From: Ganoderma boninense
Taxonomy: Eukaryota > Basidiomycota > Agaricomycetes > Polyporales > Polyporaceae
Direction of reading: 5' to 3'
NCBI GenBank assembly: GCA_002900995.3
Contig: CM035308.1
Location: 2,294,001-2,358,000 of the forward strand
Length of the DNA: 64,000 nucleotides
Shown here: positions 9,440 through 21,187 of the stretch, one piece after another
Numbering within the stretch: position 1 is the first letter of the stretch
Layout: each line of letters begins with the position of its first letter
The notes under the pieces: generated by a model
Databases searched by the model: none
Told to the model about the DNA's origin: nothing
What the model saw: the letters and a program-made list of their open reading frames with translations, nothing else
Position numbers and translations under genes: made by a program

Positions 9440-12095
9440 ATGTCGACCACCAGCTACATCCCTCTGACGCGAATATCCTCTTCAGAGTACCTCCCAACTC
9501 CCCGCATTCCCTCACATGCTTCCTTTGCCTCATACTTCTCCCGTCGACGCGCTGTTCTTGCTCTCATAGCCGCCACCTCAGTTGTCACCCTGGTCCTCTT
9601 CCTCAAGACCTCCAATGCCCATGAAGATGATTTCGACTATGGTGCCATTCCCATGAACCCCAGTTACCACCCATCGTACATCGCAATCCCCTTACCCAAG
9701 TCTCTACCCGCTTCCTCTCAGCCCAAGCTCCGCCCCGTACGTGATGTCCCTATCCGTTGTCTCGATCGATACTACGCCCTAGGTGGAGATTGCCACGACG
9801 GGCTGGGTCCTATTCCACTCGACGTAGTCTGGACTTGGGTCAATGGCTCGGATCCGCTCTTTTCGGACGCAAGAACACAAGCTGCGCAATCCTACGATCA
9901 CGATGATCCATACAGACCAATTAAGTCTAACAATCCTTCCCGCATGTTTCGGTATGTTTGTCCTATTTGTTCTCCGTATCTGCATGTCTTCTCATTTCTT
10001 GTCTCTAGAGATCATGACGAACTTCGGCATTCCCTACGATCCGTCTTGGCAAATTTCCGCCCATACACCCGACGCTTCCGTATCCTGTCCTCTGATATCG
10101 ACTATCCGACGGAAGACCCAGAAGACTCTATGCGATCTTTCCCTGATCCGGGGCCAGGATACTGGCGGTTGGGTTTACAACCGCAGTGGCTTGACGCTGG
10201 CGACAATATAACTCCGGAATGGCGAGATGGGGACATCCGGCTTTCGCTTACCCATCACGCTCATTTCTTCGAGCCGTACAATCGCACAATCTTCAACAGG
10301 TCTGCCAGTTTAGTATATGCCTAAATATTCTTCTGAACACGCTCCTAGCTACGCCATAGAATCGCAGTTCAGCCACTTACAGGATGTCTCAGAGGTCTTG
10401 TAAGTGGAATCATTGACCGTTACCGCGTTCGCCCTGATCATGCTCTATTCTCAGCATTTACATGGTCCGTCGTCTTCCGCGCCATAGGTATCCCTCCCTT
10501 AACTGCTGTACAGAATGACGATTTCTTCATGACGACCCCCCTCACTCCCGTTACATTCTATACGCATCGTACGTTTCCGTCTTCTCTGCGAGAGCTTATA
10601 CTGACCTTGCTGTAGAATATGGATTTGTTCTTCGTATTCAGAGTGATATCACTGTCGCCCCCGACTGGCCAGACAATAAAAGGGCAAAGGGCGAATGGCG
10701 GAGTATGGGGGTGTCGAATTGGTTGCTCAGTATGTGCTCGTTTTCATCTGTTCCATGTATGTCCAAGGTTAAGGTGTGATTGTAAAATCACAGGCAAACG
10801 TTTTGGCACGAGACGTCGACCCTACATTCAACACGAAGCGAAGTCGATCTCTTTTGCTATTCTACAGGAACTTGCACTCGTATGGCCCGATGCGATTGCC
10901 AAGACGGGAACACATGCCTTTCGCGAAACCGAAAACGGCGATGGCGATTTCTACCAGACGTTCATGTTCGCTCATTACCTCGTCGAGCGCTCGCGAGAGG
11001 CCTTGCTATGGACATGGGTGGTTGGGCGCATCGGAGGCACTGACGACAGTTGGGGAGAGCTCGAGGCGGAAAGGGCTTGGGTGGAGATTGGTGGAGCGCC
11101 GGAAAACATGGAAGTGCGAGTCGACTCTGGATTACGAGACACGCTCAAGGCCGATCGTATTGGAACCCACTTGAAGGACGAAGGCTTTGTAGGTAACCAC
11201 TTCAAAACGGAGTATCACTTCTGTAAGCGTTTCTTGGCAAATTCATTATGGCGATTTGTCCTCACGCCCTGTCTTGTGCTTTCAGCCTCGCTAGACGGCT
11301 ACGCTTACAATGAGTATGGGAGGCGAGGACTTGGTGGCTGGCCAGGGTTCGACCCAGAGAAGTTCAACGCCGAGGACAAGTACAAACGGACTTGCATCAT
11401 TCGGCGAGATGAGTGCTTCAGTGTCAACGGGCTGGCAGATGGTCCTCCGACAGCTAGCGCGATTTTTCAACACATCGCTTTCGATAAACCTCACTGTGGA
11501 GACTGTGGTACGTGCACTCCCGCATCCCATTGTTCTTCTCTGATTTTAGTGCGCTAGTCATCGTCGCGTTAGTTAATGCGAGCGGCCGTCTTGGGTTGTC
11601 TGCGGTACTTCCACACCCGGATCGACGCTCGCCTCCATCCGATTCGCCACCCTCTGGGGACGAATCATCCGTTATTCCTCACCTGCCCCTTGTTACTGAC
11701 TGGCGTGACGGCCGTTTCGCGCTTCACGACGTCATGAAGGATGTACCGAACACGAGTGTGCGGCAGTGGTCTATGCGAATAATGCAACGATATCGATACG
11801 TCATTGGTGCGTCCTTGCTCTCTTGTGGGAGTCCCGGTTGTTGTGGCCAATGCTTGATTACGAGTTATTGATCATGCGTGCTCCAGGTGGCACGCCGTCT
11901 ATGTTCGAACAATTGCTCAACCTTCCGCAAGTTCGGAGAATGTTGGCCTCAGTTGACGGAAACCAAGATGTTGCACTTCTGTGTATCAATGACGATGTGA
12001 CTCGGGATGACGCCGAGATCTCGAGATACTTCCGAAGCTGGCAAGATCGTCGATGGAGCCGCGCTGCTGCATGGGAATCAGACATCCGACAATGA
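9440..12095 (+). CDS. Stealth-family phosphotransferase (GlcNAc-1-phosphotransferase-like), 10 exons
   Basis: Exons: 9440-9951, 10009-10299, 10349-10399, 10455-10464, 10514-10568, 10616-10729, 10794-11222, 11286-11507, 11558-11806, 11887-12095; 713 residues. The protein has a cytosolic N-terminus, one membrane segment (about residues 38-55, AVLALIAATSVVTLVLFL) and then a lumenal domain, so it is a type II, probably Golgi, protein. Stealth conserved regions are all visible: CR1 DVVWTWVNGSDP (about 128-139), CR2 RDHDELRHSLRSV, CR3 VFIYMNDDFF and a C-terminal CR4 with INDDVTRDD. Relatives transfer sugar-1-phosphate to glycans (GNPTAB, bacterial capsule enzymes); the fungal substrate is not known. 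Exon 4 is only 10 nt and restores the CR3 motif. The upstream in-frame TTG was rejected in favour of the ATG at 9440. Confidence 0.88.
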
Positions 12096-12472
12096 CATTC
12101 TAGACAAGGAATACCTTCGTTCATCTCTATGTTATGCTGCATGTTGCATCATTACCTCTCGTTGCTTCCTTTATTGCTTCACAAGACTACAATGGGACTG
12201 AGCCTGACTGAGTCTCTTGCGGCGGATACGGGCAAGTGCCATCGACCACGGACGATAGCTACCCCGTTTTGTATACCATGTTCCCATTTGCAATCATCTG
12301 AAAGTCATCTACTTGTCATGTTTGTCGATATGTTGTGTTGTATTGTTTAATTGCTTTATGTATATCACACATCTCAATTCCGCGGCAGTGTGTATGAATA
12401 CCAACGACACAAACGGTTGGGGTCAAGTGTGCTTGCAGAGCAGCCAGCCATTTCTACCGAAGGAGGAGGAGC
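12096..12472. other. Convergent 3' intergenic region
   Basis: This is the spacer between the 3' ends of the Stealth gene (+) and the thioesterase (-). It is expected to hold both 3' UTRs. No other feature was seen. Confidence 0.5.
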
Positions 12473-13346
12473 TTAGAGCTTAGCGCGATGTCTGCGATCA
12501 TTCACGTGGGCTGCTCCTCCTCGGGCATGACTAGGTGCGATTACGTGCGTGGCTGAAAGGATCAGTGTTCCTTTCTCCACCTCATAGACCTGTTATCAGA
12601 AAAAGATCCATGTGAACATAACCTCGAATTTTGGCCAAGTATACTCACTTCGCACTGTGCTGATGCCATTTTCGTCCTACAAGAAAGAGATGTCCCAACA
12701 AATTTAAGTCTTGAGCCACTAAATAGGACAAAAGCGCAATTAGGACGCCGTATTAATAAGAAAGAAAGAAGCACTCACGCAAACGCTGGTGCGTGCCAGA
12801 GCACATTCATAGAAGTAGAAAATCCTGAGGGGTCGAAACCTGTGACCGTGGCCAAGGCAAAGAGCGGGGCAAAGGTGGCACTTGGAAAGAGTATAAGGTG
12901 ATTGAGAGCATGACGAATAAAGAGCACTCACATGTCCACCATGTGTACCGCACATGCGCCGGAAAAAGTGCCATGAACGTTCAACATATCTGTGCATGGG
13001 TTTTAGCACGGCGTGATTCCTTGACAAATGGGGCTATTCCACAGCGGAGGGACTTACTGTGTTCCACCAGCAACTCACAAACGGTCACGGCTTCCAAGTG
13101 GTCTTGTGCATGGTCTTGGTCTCCGCGGCGAGTCCGCACGAACGCCTCAGCTAGTTTGAGGCCTTTTCCCTGCTCGTGCCCAAAAACGGTACTGCTAGGA
13201 TAGTCTGCGACATGATAAGCCAGGATGTTCTGCAATAGGCGAACGGCGTCCTCTGGCAGGTTCGTTTTCACAGTTGTCGGGTCATCGTTGGGGGCCGGAG
13301 CATTCGGAAATGACCGAAGGCGTTCAAGGGCGCGTGGACGAGACAT
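12473..13346 (-). CDS. Hotdog-fold acyl-CoA thioesterase-like protein, 5 exons
   Basis: Minus-strand exons: 13346-13058, 12989-12932, 12880-12779, 12718-12649, 12589-12473; 211 residues, stop TAA. After a polar N-terminal half comes the thioesterase core: NVHGTFSGACAVHMVD (about 100-115), FAPLFALATVTG, then STSMNVLWHAPA and a final strand EKGTLILSATHV. This matches the PaaI/ACOT13 (4HBT) pattern, in which HGG-like residues and the Asp of the central helix form the active site and a homo-oligomer hydrolyses acyl-CoA. The usual HGG reads HGT here. The likely substrate is medium- or long-chain acyl-CoA, by analogy only. It is divergent from the gene at 13952. Confidence 0.8.
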
Positions 13347-13951
13347 GCTGCAATGTTGGCTTGTAGACCTTGTTGACGGAGGGGGCCTGGGTAAGAAGAG
13401 GAGGGCTAGTATGGAACGATAATGAGCCAGGCCATTTCCTTGATGAGGATACAATGATGCTTGCCTAGACCTCCTTGGGGTTGAGCCTGCTAGTGGGAGC
13501 GACGCTCAAAGTGAGAGGACGAACTGAAGGGCTGGTCACGGGTGTGCTGTAGGCGGTCGGTAGGGGCCGCGCAGTGACTGTGAGTATGATATGAGGTCAG
13601 AGAGGAGGACGAGGGTGGAAGCGGGAGGGATATGGGCCATGTGACTGCCTATGATACCTGGGCCCGCTGCAGTGGCTGCAACTTTTGGGAGTCGCTCTCT
13701 GCCGCACTGCCACTGCCATCTAAATAGACGCCCCAAGAGCCGTCGCGGCCCGACGATGCTTGTTCGTGTTTGGGAACCGGCGCCTGCACTGAGCCTCGCT
13801 GTGCAACGTCCACCGCAGGTCCAATTCCAACGTCCAACGTCCAACGTCCAACGTCGACCGTCGACCGAGCGGACGGTCATTCAACAGCCGTGCAGTCATT
13901 CATTGGCGAGCTCGCACTCGCACCCACGCTCCCCGCACCCTGTTTGCCGCT
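13347..13951. promoter_or_regulatory. Divergent intergenic promoter region with CCAACGT tandem repeats
   Basis: This 605-bp gap separates two divergently transcribed start codons, so it must hold both promoters. Four perfect tandem copies of CCAACGT lie at 13827-13854, followed by a CGACCGT doublet. They may be binding sites or just a short tandem repeat. Confidence 0.5.
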
Positions 13952-15113
13952 ATGGCCCACGTCCTTGCCACCTTTCGTCGTCCTCTCCACTCCTCTCTCC
14001 CTCGCCTTGCCATTCAATCACCCCGTCCATCCACCCTCCGTTCCATCCACGCCACCGCAGCAGGTAAGTGTGTCTCTTGCCTCCCTCCCAGCACATTTCT
14101 CACTCCCTTGTGCAGTTTCGAAGAGAAATCAGCAGCTCTCCGCGTCCACTGCAGATTCAGCTGAGCTTTTTGGCGATGCCGTAGACACCTCGGCTTCCCT
14201 CTTCTCCGATGACCTCGACCCCGCCAGTCCTTCTCCGACTCCCAACTCAGCCCCCAATGCCAACTTTCCTCACAATCCCTCTGTCCCCTCCCCTCGCCAA
14301 TTCGATCGCACCGCCCGCTTCGATCAGATATACGGATTCGCTCGTGCATGCATTGTCACAAAGTCCGAAACAAAGCGTCAAGTCCGCTCCTCAGTATGGA
14401 ATCATCTTTTCCAACTCGCATCCACTCCCGAGCAGCTCGATCGTGTCGCAGAGCTCTTCCCCTCTTGGAGAGGTGCCCAACGGTCCTTCAGGCCTAGCAC
14501 TGTCGTCGCATTTGCCAGTGAGTTTTCCATTCCCGATCCTCTCCTCCTCCCCATGCAACCCACTTGACCCGCTCCACCCTCCTGTTGCCTCCTCGTCTCT
14601 CACAATCCGTCTCTAACTATTCTTCCAGTGCGCTGCAACGCACTACGTTGCCCGGGACTCGCTCTCAAGGTGTTCAGTAACCGCCCAAAGTATGGATTTG
14701 ACCTTTCTCTGGACGCCGCTCAGATTATTCTTCACTCCCTCCACCGTTGGCAACGTCACAAGGACATCATCACGTTCACCACTCTCTACGGCATCTACAA
14801 CTTACCTCCCGTCGCCTCTGATCTCGTGTCCAACGCCCTCCTCTTGAAAGCCTTGTTTAGAAACCCCACAAATCCCTCGGCGGCTATGGCCCAGGCAATG
14901 CTTCCCTTGTTTCAGCGCACGCTTGAAAGGACCGACCCGTCATCAATGACCATTCAGCAGAATGACCCCCGGCTGTCCAACAGGAAGAAGGCCTGGCTTG
15001 CTTTCGCCCTGAAGAGGATTGAAGAGGCACTCCAGACACAGCAAGTGGAGCATGGTTGGCTTACACGATGGATGCACGATAGCGGCCACGCTTCGGCCAC
15101 CGCTTCCCTCTAA
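13952..15113 (+). CDS. Predicted mitochondrial protein of unknown function, 3 exons
   Basis: Exons 13952-14063, 14116-14517 and 14629-15113 give 332 residues. The N-terminus (MAHVLATFRRPLHSSLPRL...) is rich in Arg, Ser and Leu with no acidic residue for about 35 positions, a typical mitochondrial presequence. After a Pro/Ser/Asp-rich linker (about 50-110), the rest is mostly helical (FDQIYGFARACIV, SVWNHLFQLAS, LSLDAAQIILHSLHRW). This general look recalls helical-repeat organelle RNA factors, but I cannot assign it to a family. It is divergent from the thioesterase gene. Confidence 0.75.
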
Positions 15114-16014
15114 TATGCTTCCTCCGCAATGTGCTGTACGTTTTATAATGCAATACTACTCGCAATCACTGCTTATTCTCTACGGTCAGTCGTGGGCCTT
15201 GCAGCGCTGCGTATCTAAAAGCTCCTTTGTCGCAGTATGACACGCAGGGAGGGGCACTATATATTTACTATTGGCCGCAAGCCTTGAATTTGAGTCGTCT
15301 CTCAGATTGTCTGATATGGCTGGTCAATATCAACAAGCCCATGTGGGTGGGCCGGGGGATATCCTACAGGGTGCTCAAGCACTCCGTATCAAGCCTTCAG
15401 CGGAGGTCTTTCTACGGTGGCACGTTAAATCGCTGGCATCAGAAGAGTCTTCAGGAGGGCAAGGAATCCAGCTCCCCAAAAATAGTGTCCTCCTCAGCCC
15501 CATCGTTGACCACGATGATTTCATTTTGCAACAGCCCCAGACAAGCCCCAGAATCACACTACGTCTTACCTGACAACTCCTCGGTCAATCTTGCCCTATT
15601 CAGCATATGGAATCCTGAAGTCCACCGGAGCCACCTTCAGGGCACGCCATCGAACCGTCAGGCTCTTAGGCTCTTTCTGAGGTTTTACAAGATGCACAAC
15701 TTCGCAGTGCTACTTGGTGGGGCACCGAGACATGGCTCCGTACGCCGCTGGTATTCTCGACCATGGCAGTGCAATATGGCCACCGCATGACATTTGCGAG
15801 GGATCAAGGTGAGTCTCAAGTATCAATGGAGCGACGGCGTATTAGATCTGCCAACAAGTCGCCTGAATATTTTTGGCTGCCGTCGCGTAGGCTCCGAGGG
15901 TGTATATAGCGATGATGGTGAGCCCGTCGTGAGTACCTTAGTCCCTTCCCTGGTTAGTCCCCGTGCCCCCTCGTGCCCCCTGGTCCATTCATTTCGTCCT
16001 CCACCAAGTTGCCG
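15114..16014. other. Intergenic; weak coding-like text
   Basis: No gene is certain. The plus strand has coding-like text in one frame: an ATG at 15316 (MAGQYQQAHVGG..., to about 15560) and, further on, TWWGTETWLRTPLVFSTMA (about 15711-15770). It then reaches a plausible splice donor, CAAG|GTGAGT, near 15810. The two parts could be joined by an intron with a weak GTCTTA donor. I could not close a full model, so this is a small lineage-specific gene, a fragment, or noise. Confidence 0.25.
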
Positions 16015-17690
16015 ATGTCAGAGGCTGTCAAAGAACAACCGTTCACACTTTCCGTTTCCGACGCCGACCTTGACCGCCTTCGAAAGAAGCTCGACCTCGC
16101 ATGCTATCCAGACGAGCTCGAAGATGCAGGGTGGGACTACGGCGTGCCTCTCACTCACATCAAGAGGCTATTAGAACGCTGGAGACATGACTACGACTGG
16201 CGGAGATCTGAAGAGGCCATCAACAAGCTCCCGATGTTTACACGGGACATTCAGGTTAACGGCTTCGGTGCCCTCAACATCCACTATGTCCACCAACGTA
16301 GTCACGCCACTCACGCCATCCCTCTACTCTTCGTTCATGGATGTGAGTTCTCCCGCTGTCAAACCGACCCACGTTTACTGAGCAACAGCTGCTTGCCGAC
16401 AGGGCCTGGCCATTTCCTCGAATCACGAAAGCTCCTGCCGATATTGACAGCGAATTTGGTCGACAAACCTAGTTTCCATGTTGTTGCTCTCAGTCTGCCC
16501 GGCTACGGATTTTCAGAGGCACCTAAAAGGCGCGGATTTGCTGGCGCGCAGTATGCGGAGGCGAGTCTGAACAGTGTGCAGAGTAATGTGAAGCTCACGC
16601 GTATCGTTCAACATAGGTCTGCAACAAGCTGATGTTATCACTGGGGTACCATCATTACGGTCGGTACCATTGTTGGCTCACGACTGAATGGATTTATTGA
16701 TTGGAGTCATTGCAGTGTACCAGGGAGGGGACTGGGGCCACGTTGTACGTGCACTTACCCGACGGTCAACCACTCCTACTAAGTGTTTCACCCAAGGTGG
16801 GTCTGAACGCAGTGACCAAGTACGGGCACCAACATATCAAGGCTTGGCATACGAACTGCCCGATGTACGCTGTGTCTTCTTATGCTCAGCTCGAGATACG
16901 TCTAATCACATCTTCGTCTGTACCGTGCCTGTGAAAGAACCGACGTTGGAGCCTCTGCGCTCCTGTGCCAACCGCGCGTGCTGCTTAGCATGCTTGCGTA
17001 TCCTTTCGACAAGCAAGCGCAGAAGGCAGTTGCGCAAACAAAGCGTCATTTCCATGAAGGTAGCGGGTACATGATACAGCAAGCCACGAAACCTCAAACG
17101 ATAGGATATTGCTTGGCGGACTCTCCGGTGGGTTTGCTGGCGTGGATATATGAGAAGCTTGTGAATTGGTCGGATGGATATCCGTGGGCCGATGATGAAG
17201 GTAAGTCCGATGTGAGTATCCGGTGGGATGTCCTGGGGTTCTCACAAGTGGGTTTATCAGTGCTGGAATGGGTGTCAATCTACTGGTTCTCACGTGCGGG
17301 GCCGACGGCCTCGGCGCGGATGTACTACGAGATGACGGATGGCAATAAGAACTTGTTCCGAGGCATACGCTGGACATCGGTACCGCTGGGGATCTCGCAT
17401 TTTCCTCGCGAGATGGCACGTCTGCCCAAGTCGTGCGTTGGGGTGTCTACTGCTGAGCTTATTGTGGTTGGCTCACGCTCGATGTTAGGTGGATGCGTTT
17501 GCTGGGGAATGTCGTCTTCCAGTCTGATCACGAGCAAGGGGGCCATTTTGCTGCATACGAGCAGCCGGAGAAGCTGGCGGAGGATCTGCAGAAGATGTTT
17601 GGGACGGGTGGGCCTGCGCACGATGTGTTTGCGGAGCTGAGGGGCGAGAAGTTGCTGGGGACTCCTTGGACTTGGTTACGGTGGTCGTAG
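16015..17690 (+). CDS. Epoxide hydrolase (EHN and alpha/beta-hydrolase domains), 8 exons
   Basis: Exons: 16015-16342, 16403-16560, 16617-16659, 16716-16744, 16797-16864, 16938-17200, 17261-17432, 17489-17690; 420 residues. The first 110 residues form the epoxide-hydrolase N-terminal domain ([19 protein letters not shown]). The HGWPGH oxyanion motif spans about 108-113 and the nucleophile is Asp182 in QGGDWGH. The general-base His is His373 in [35 protein letters not shown] is a family hallmark. It should open epoxides to diols by the two-step ester mechanism and lacks a signal peptide. One intron (16561-16616) starts with GC rather than GT, yet is needed to join YAE to VCNKLM. Role in detoxification or secondary metabolism is not shown by the context. 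Confidence 0.88.
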
Positions 17691-19459
17691 ACTTGGTTAT
17701 GGGGGAGCGGTTAGCGGCGGATTTTGATGCCAGGACACGGCCGTAGTGTGGACAGGTCGCAATGAAGTGCATGGCAGAGGTCGAGCGCAGTCAGGGCATG
17801 TCACATGAACTGGGTGGCTGATGCGGGACGCGAGTGTGGCTGGTTGTTGACGCGTTGTTTGGCGGGCGCCAAGCGGGGGAGTTGTTGGCAGGGCGTGGCT
17901 GGGCCAGCGCCACCGACGACCTGCTCCCGACGACGACAGGCGGACCGCGCTCGCATGGTTCAGCTGCCCTCTGCGGTATGTATTCTCTCTCCTCTCTTTC
18001 CCTGCGCTCTTCCAAAGGCTTCCAACGCTCCAAGTCCTCGTTCCGATCGCCCGGTGTCGCCCTCCTGGTCGCCGACGCGTCGCCCCAGCCACACGTTCCA
18101 CTCTCTAACCCAGAGTGTGATCTAACCCTAAGTTCTACATGGCCCCATTCCCACTCAAGCTCTGCTCCGGGACGTCCACACCATGGGAGAATCGGACATC
18201 TCCGTGGTTGAGCAGTGACACTCCATGCACGGCCCACAGGTCATCCAGGTGCGCACGTCCACATCGTCTGAATCCTGCAAGACTGTCTGCTGTCTGTTCC
18301 GGACGTCATCCGCACACCCTTGCCCGCAATGACTCCTCCATCGTGTCTTTCCATCGTCTCCTCGGCACGTGCATTGCCTTCGAGCCAAAGCCGACACCTT
18401 GTTTGGGTGAACGAACAGATCTCCGCTAGCGTCGCTCCCGCATCCCGCCTTCGCCTTCGTCCTAGCCTGCATTCGTTACATACAGAACACCGCTGCACGC
18501 GTGCTCCACGTATGGCCGACCAAGGCAAGGAGGGAGAGCAACGCCGGCACGCGCGAGATCCCTCCCACATAAGGCCGGCTTCGTCCGCGAGCACTAGGGA
18601 GACGTCGCGGATATATCTCTTGGGACACATTGGGAGGACGAGTGGGCCGCGCACATTGGGTTGACATTATATCCGAGCAGCCATCAGTGGGTTAGCCACG
18701 AACAGACCTTCATCTGTCAACCTGCTTTCCATTGCTCCCTTGCTTGATTCTACGATCAGTGCCTCCTTGGATGCTATATCTCGTGCATACTCTCACGGTG
18801 TGTACTCCCACTCTTCGGAGTAGCCGAGCACCCACACAGAGTCGGATGGATCCTGAGTCTCCGACTCACTCCTGAGGGACGTCCTTTAGGTCACAGGGCC
18901 ACATTTGGAGGACGTTTCTCAACCACGGTGATATTTGTGCCGACTTTGGCTCGCCGCAGGAAGGTCCTGCGGGACGAGTTGTCTCATCTCAAGACGACTG
19001 TCCCGCAGGACATGGCCTGGAAGCGCTGGTATGCGCAGCGAAAGGGGCATGGCTTCGTGGCGCGATTGCACCAGGGTGCAGGGTGATCATCTTCTATCGG
19101 AACTTCAGAGAACATACGGGAAGACGCAGCGAAAGATAGCGTAGCAGATTGCTCCAGAGTGGCATAGGGTGCACGTGCGTGTAGGCGGCGCTGTCTGAGG
19201 TACAGGTGCGCTACTTTTGGCCTAGAAGTTATGCACAAGGAGGGGCGGGCATGCGGCGGTAGGCTTTTAGCACACCGTACGCATAGCTTCTCTGTGCTCA
19301 CCCGACCGCCCCCAACTCCTACCCTTCCCTCACAGGAAGGTGGGCTTTGCCACCCATTGCGTACCATCCCAACCTCCACTACATTCAATGGGTTGCTACT
19401 CGGAACCTATCTTGCGGTGATACGCACTGCGCGGACATGCATTGGCACCCAACCTGGAC
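17691..19459. other. Gene-poor region
   Basis: No defendable gene. Around 18845-19080 the plus strand has coding-like text in one frame (RFSTTVIFVPTLARRRKVL, then DELSHLKTTVPQDMAWKRWY). It lacks a clear start and end and may belong to the broken gene that follows. Open frames elsewhere here overlap in several frames and look random. Confidence 0.35.
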
Positions 19460-20004
19460 TAGGACACCACCTGGCAGAGCTTGGCTCTCCTTGTATTTCA
19501 GCTGGACCGCAAAGACCTGCACGTTGCGCGTTTCCTGCAGTTTTTTCTTTGCCCTTCCTATACTTGAACAGCACGAGACTCTCGTCGCACAGGCTTTCCA
19601 ATATCGCAGCTCCGTTGACCCGGTAGCCTGGTACCGTCTTGTCCGCTCTCTCCCTCGATGCATCATCCTATGTAGGACGTTTCCAGTGACGCCTCGACTC
19701 GGTTCACGATGTAGCGAAGTTGCGACTCCTATGGGATGTCCCAACAGAGATTTGTTCTCGATTTCGCACGTTGGACGCACGTGTCATCATTCGTGTAGAG
19801 CAGTGCAGTCGGTTGCTGGAAAGGGTTCCCCGCTAGGTGTCTCTGCGTCGAGCGTGAGGAGTTGACGAGGATGATGTGCAAGGCTGCTGGAGAGGAGATA
19901 CGGTGTGCCCTGCTTTTGTATGCGATTGAGGCTGTCGAGTATCACGAACAGGAAGGCAGGGGAGACCAATGGAGCGTTGCGCATGCAGCGAGCGTGACTG
20001 ACTG
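19460..20004 (+). pseudogene. Probable broken helical protein gene, unidentified
   Basis: Protein-like text recurs along one strand but changes frame and meets stops: LALLVFQLDRKDLHVARFL (about 19475-19535), then in another frame HETLVAQAFQYRSSVDPVAW, then back to DVSSDASTRFTM, stop, YGMSQQRFVLDFARWTH, stop. It ends with a clean stretch containing KAAGEEIRCALLLYAIEAVE and stopping at 20004. This pattern suggests a gene disabled by indels and nonsense changes, or one with introns I failed to place. No family is recognised. Confidence 0.35.
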
Positions 20005-21187
20005 AGCGCAGCTTTTTGGAGCATGCGAAAGGTTATTGCTCAGCATTCTTGACGGTGGAGAGTCGTATTCGGGAAGTGCATGTCTCCGGTGTACTCCACG
20101 TCACCAAGTACCCCCTTGGGTGCGAGTGGGTGATGGGTAGCAGGATGTTGTGGCGGAAAACCCTTGGGACACTGAGGGCTACCGAGGAGCAGAGGCTGGA
20201 TGATGCTCGCAATTGAATAGTTCCTACACAGGGCGGTGACAAAGGCGGGGGAACGTGTTCTGGCCATTCACGTTTGAGAGCGTGTCTGGGTGGGCATGTG
20301 GCTGATGATTTATCATCACGTAACTTCTGTCCCAATTTTTGGTTTCAAGTCGCTTTCGTGGTGACATGTAACATGATGCCCTCAGTGTTGCTGAGGTGCA
20401 TATGTTCATCCGTAGATTGTCTCAGTAGTGCAGCACAGTTGAAATAGTTGGCTGGGTTTAATGTAATATTTTTTGAATATTGACGGGGTTGGTGGGGGTG
20501 TAAGGCGTATATATATCCGTGGTGCATCCAAGCAAATGCCTTCTACAATCAACGAAGCCAGATGGTTGAGATGGATCCGGAGGGAGGGGTAGGACAGTCT
20601 TCCAGAGCGTCAGGAGCCATAGAAAAGTGCCAGGTGGGCGGAATCAAGTACCTTGTACGCGTTCTATGGATATAAAATGACAGTAATTATGCGAGTGCTA
20701 ATAGGGGGTCTAAGCTGGTTGGTAGCGTTCTACTTATTGACGATTGGGGGTTGGTTATTAATGCATGAGTGTCACTGAGGATGCAGATGCCGTGTTTGGG
20801 CCGTGTCATGGATACGCATATACATACTGGTATACGAGAAAGAATGCGTTAGTCCTTGTGGTTCTGATGAGGATGCCGATGCTAATACGAGTGTTCAATG
20901 TCGAAACATGCGAATGATCTAGGGAAGATGAGTCAGAGGTGGCATCGAAGGTCGTCACTGCCACAGAGTACGAGAAGCGTGAATAGGGCGGAGGAGGGCT
21001 TTTTATGCTGTGAAATACTGCAGCAAAATATCGAGGAGGGAAATGTGAGGAGCTCCGTGTCCATGGCTATATTGTCCTTGTTGGTGACCGGTCGTGGTCC
21101 AACTTTTCAGGTTACACTCCTGTCAGCTGGAGTTTCAGCGAGTGAACGAGCCAGCACCGGTCAGCAAGACTCACTCGTCGTGCACAA
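20005..21187. other. Intergenic region
   Basis: No coding sequence seen. It contains AT-rich stretches near 20440-20530 and 20640-20780. It presumably includes the 3' UTR of the minus-strand gene that ends at 21188. Confidence 0.4.

Noticed and set aside
9440..17690. Secondary-metabolite gene cluster (thioesterase plus epoxide hydrolase)
   Set aside because: There is no synthase, P450 or dedicated regulator nearby, and the other two genes look like housekeeping functions.
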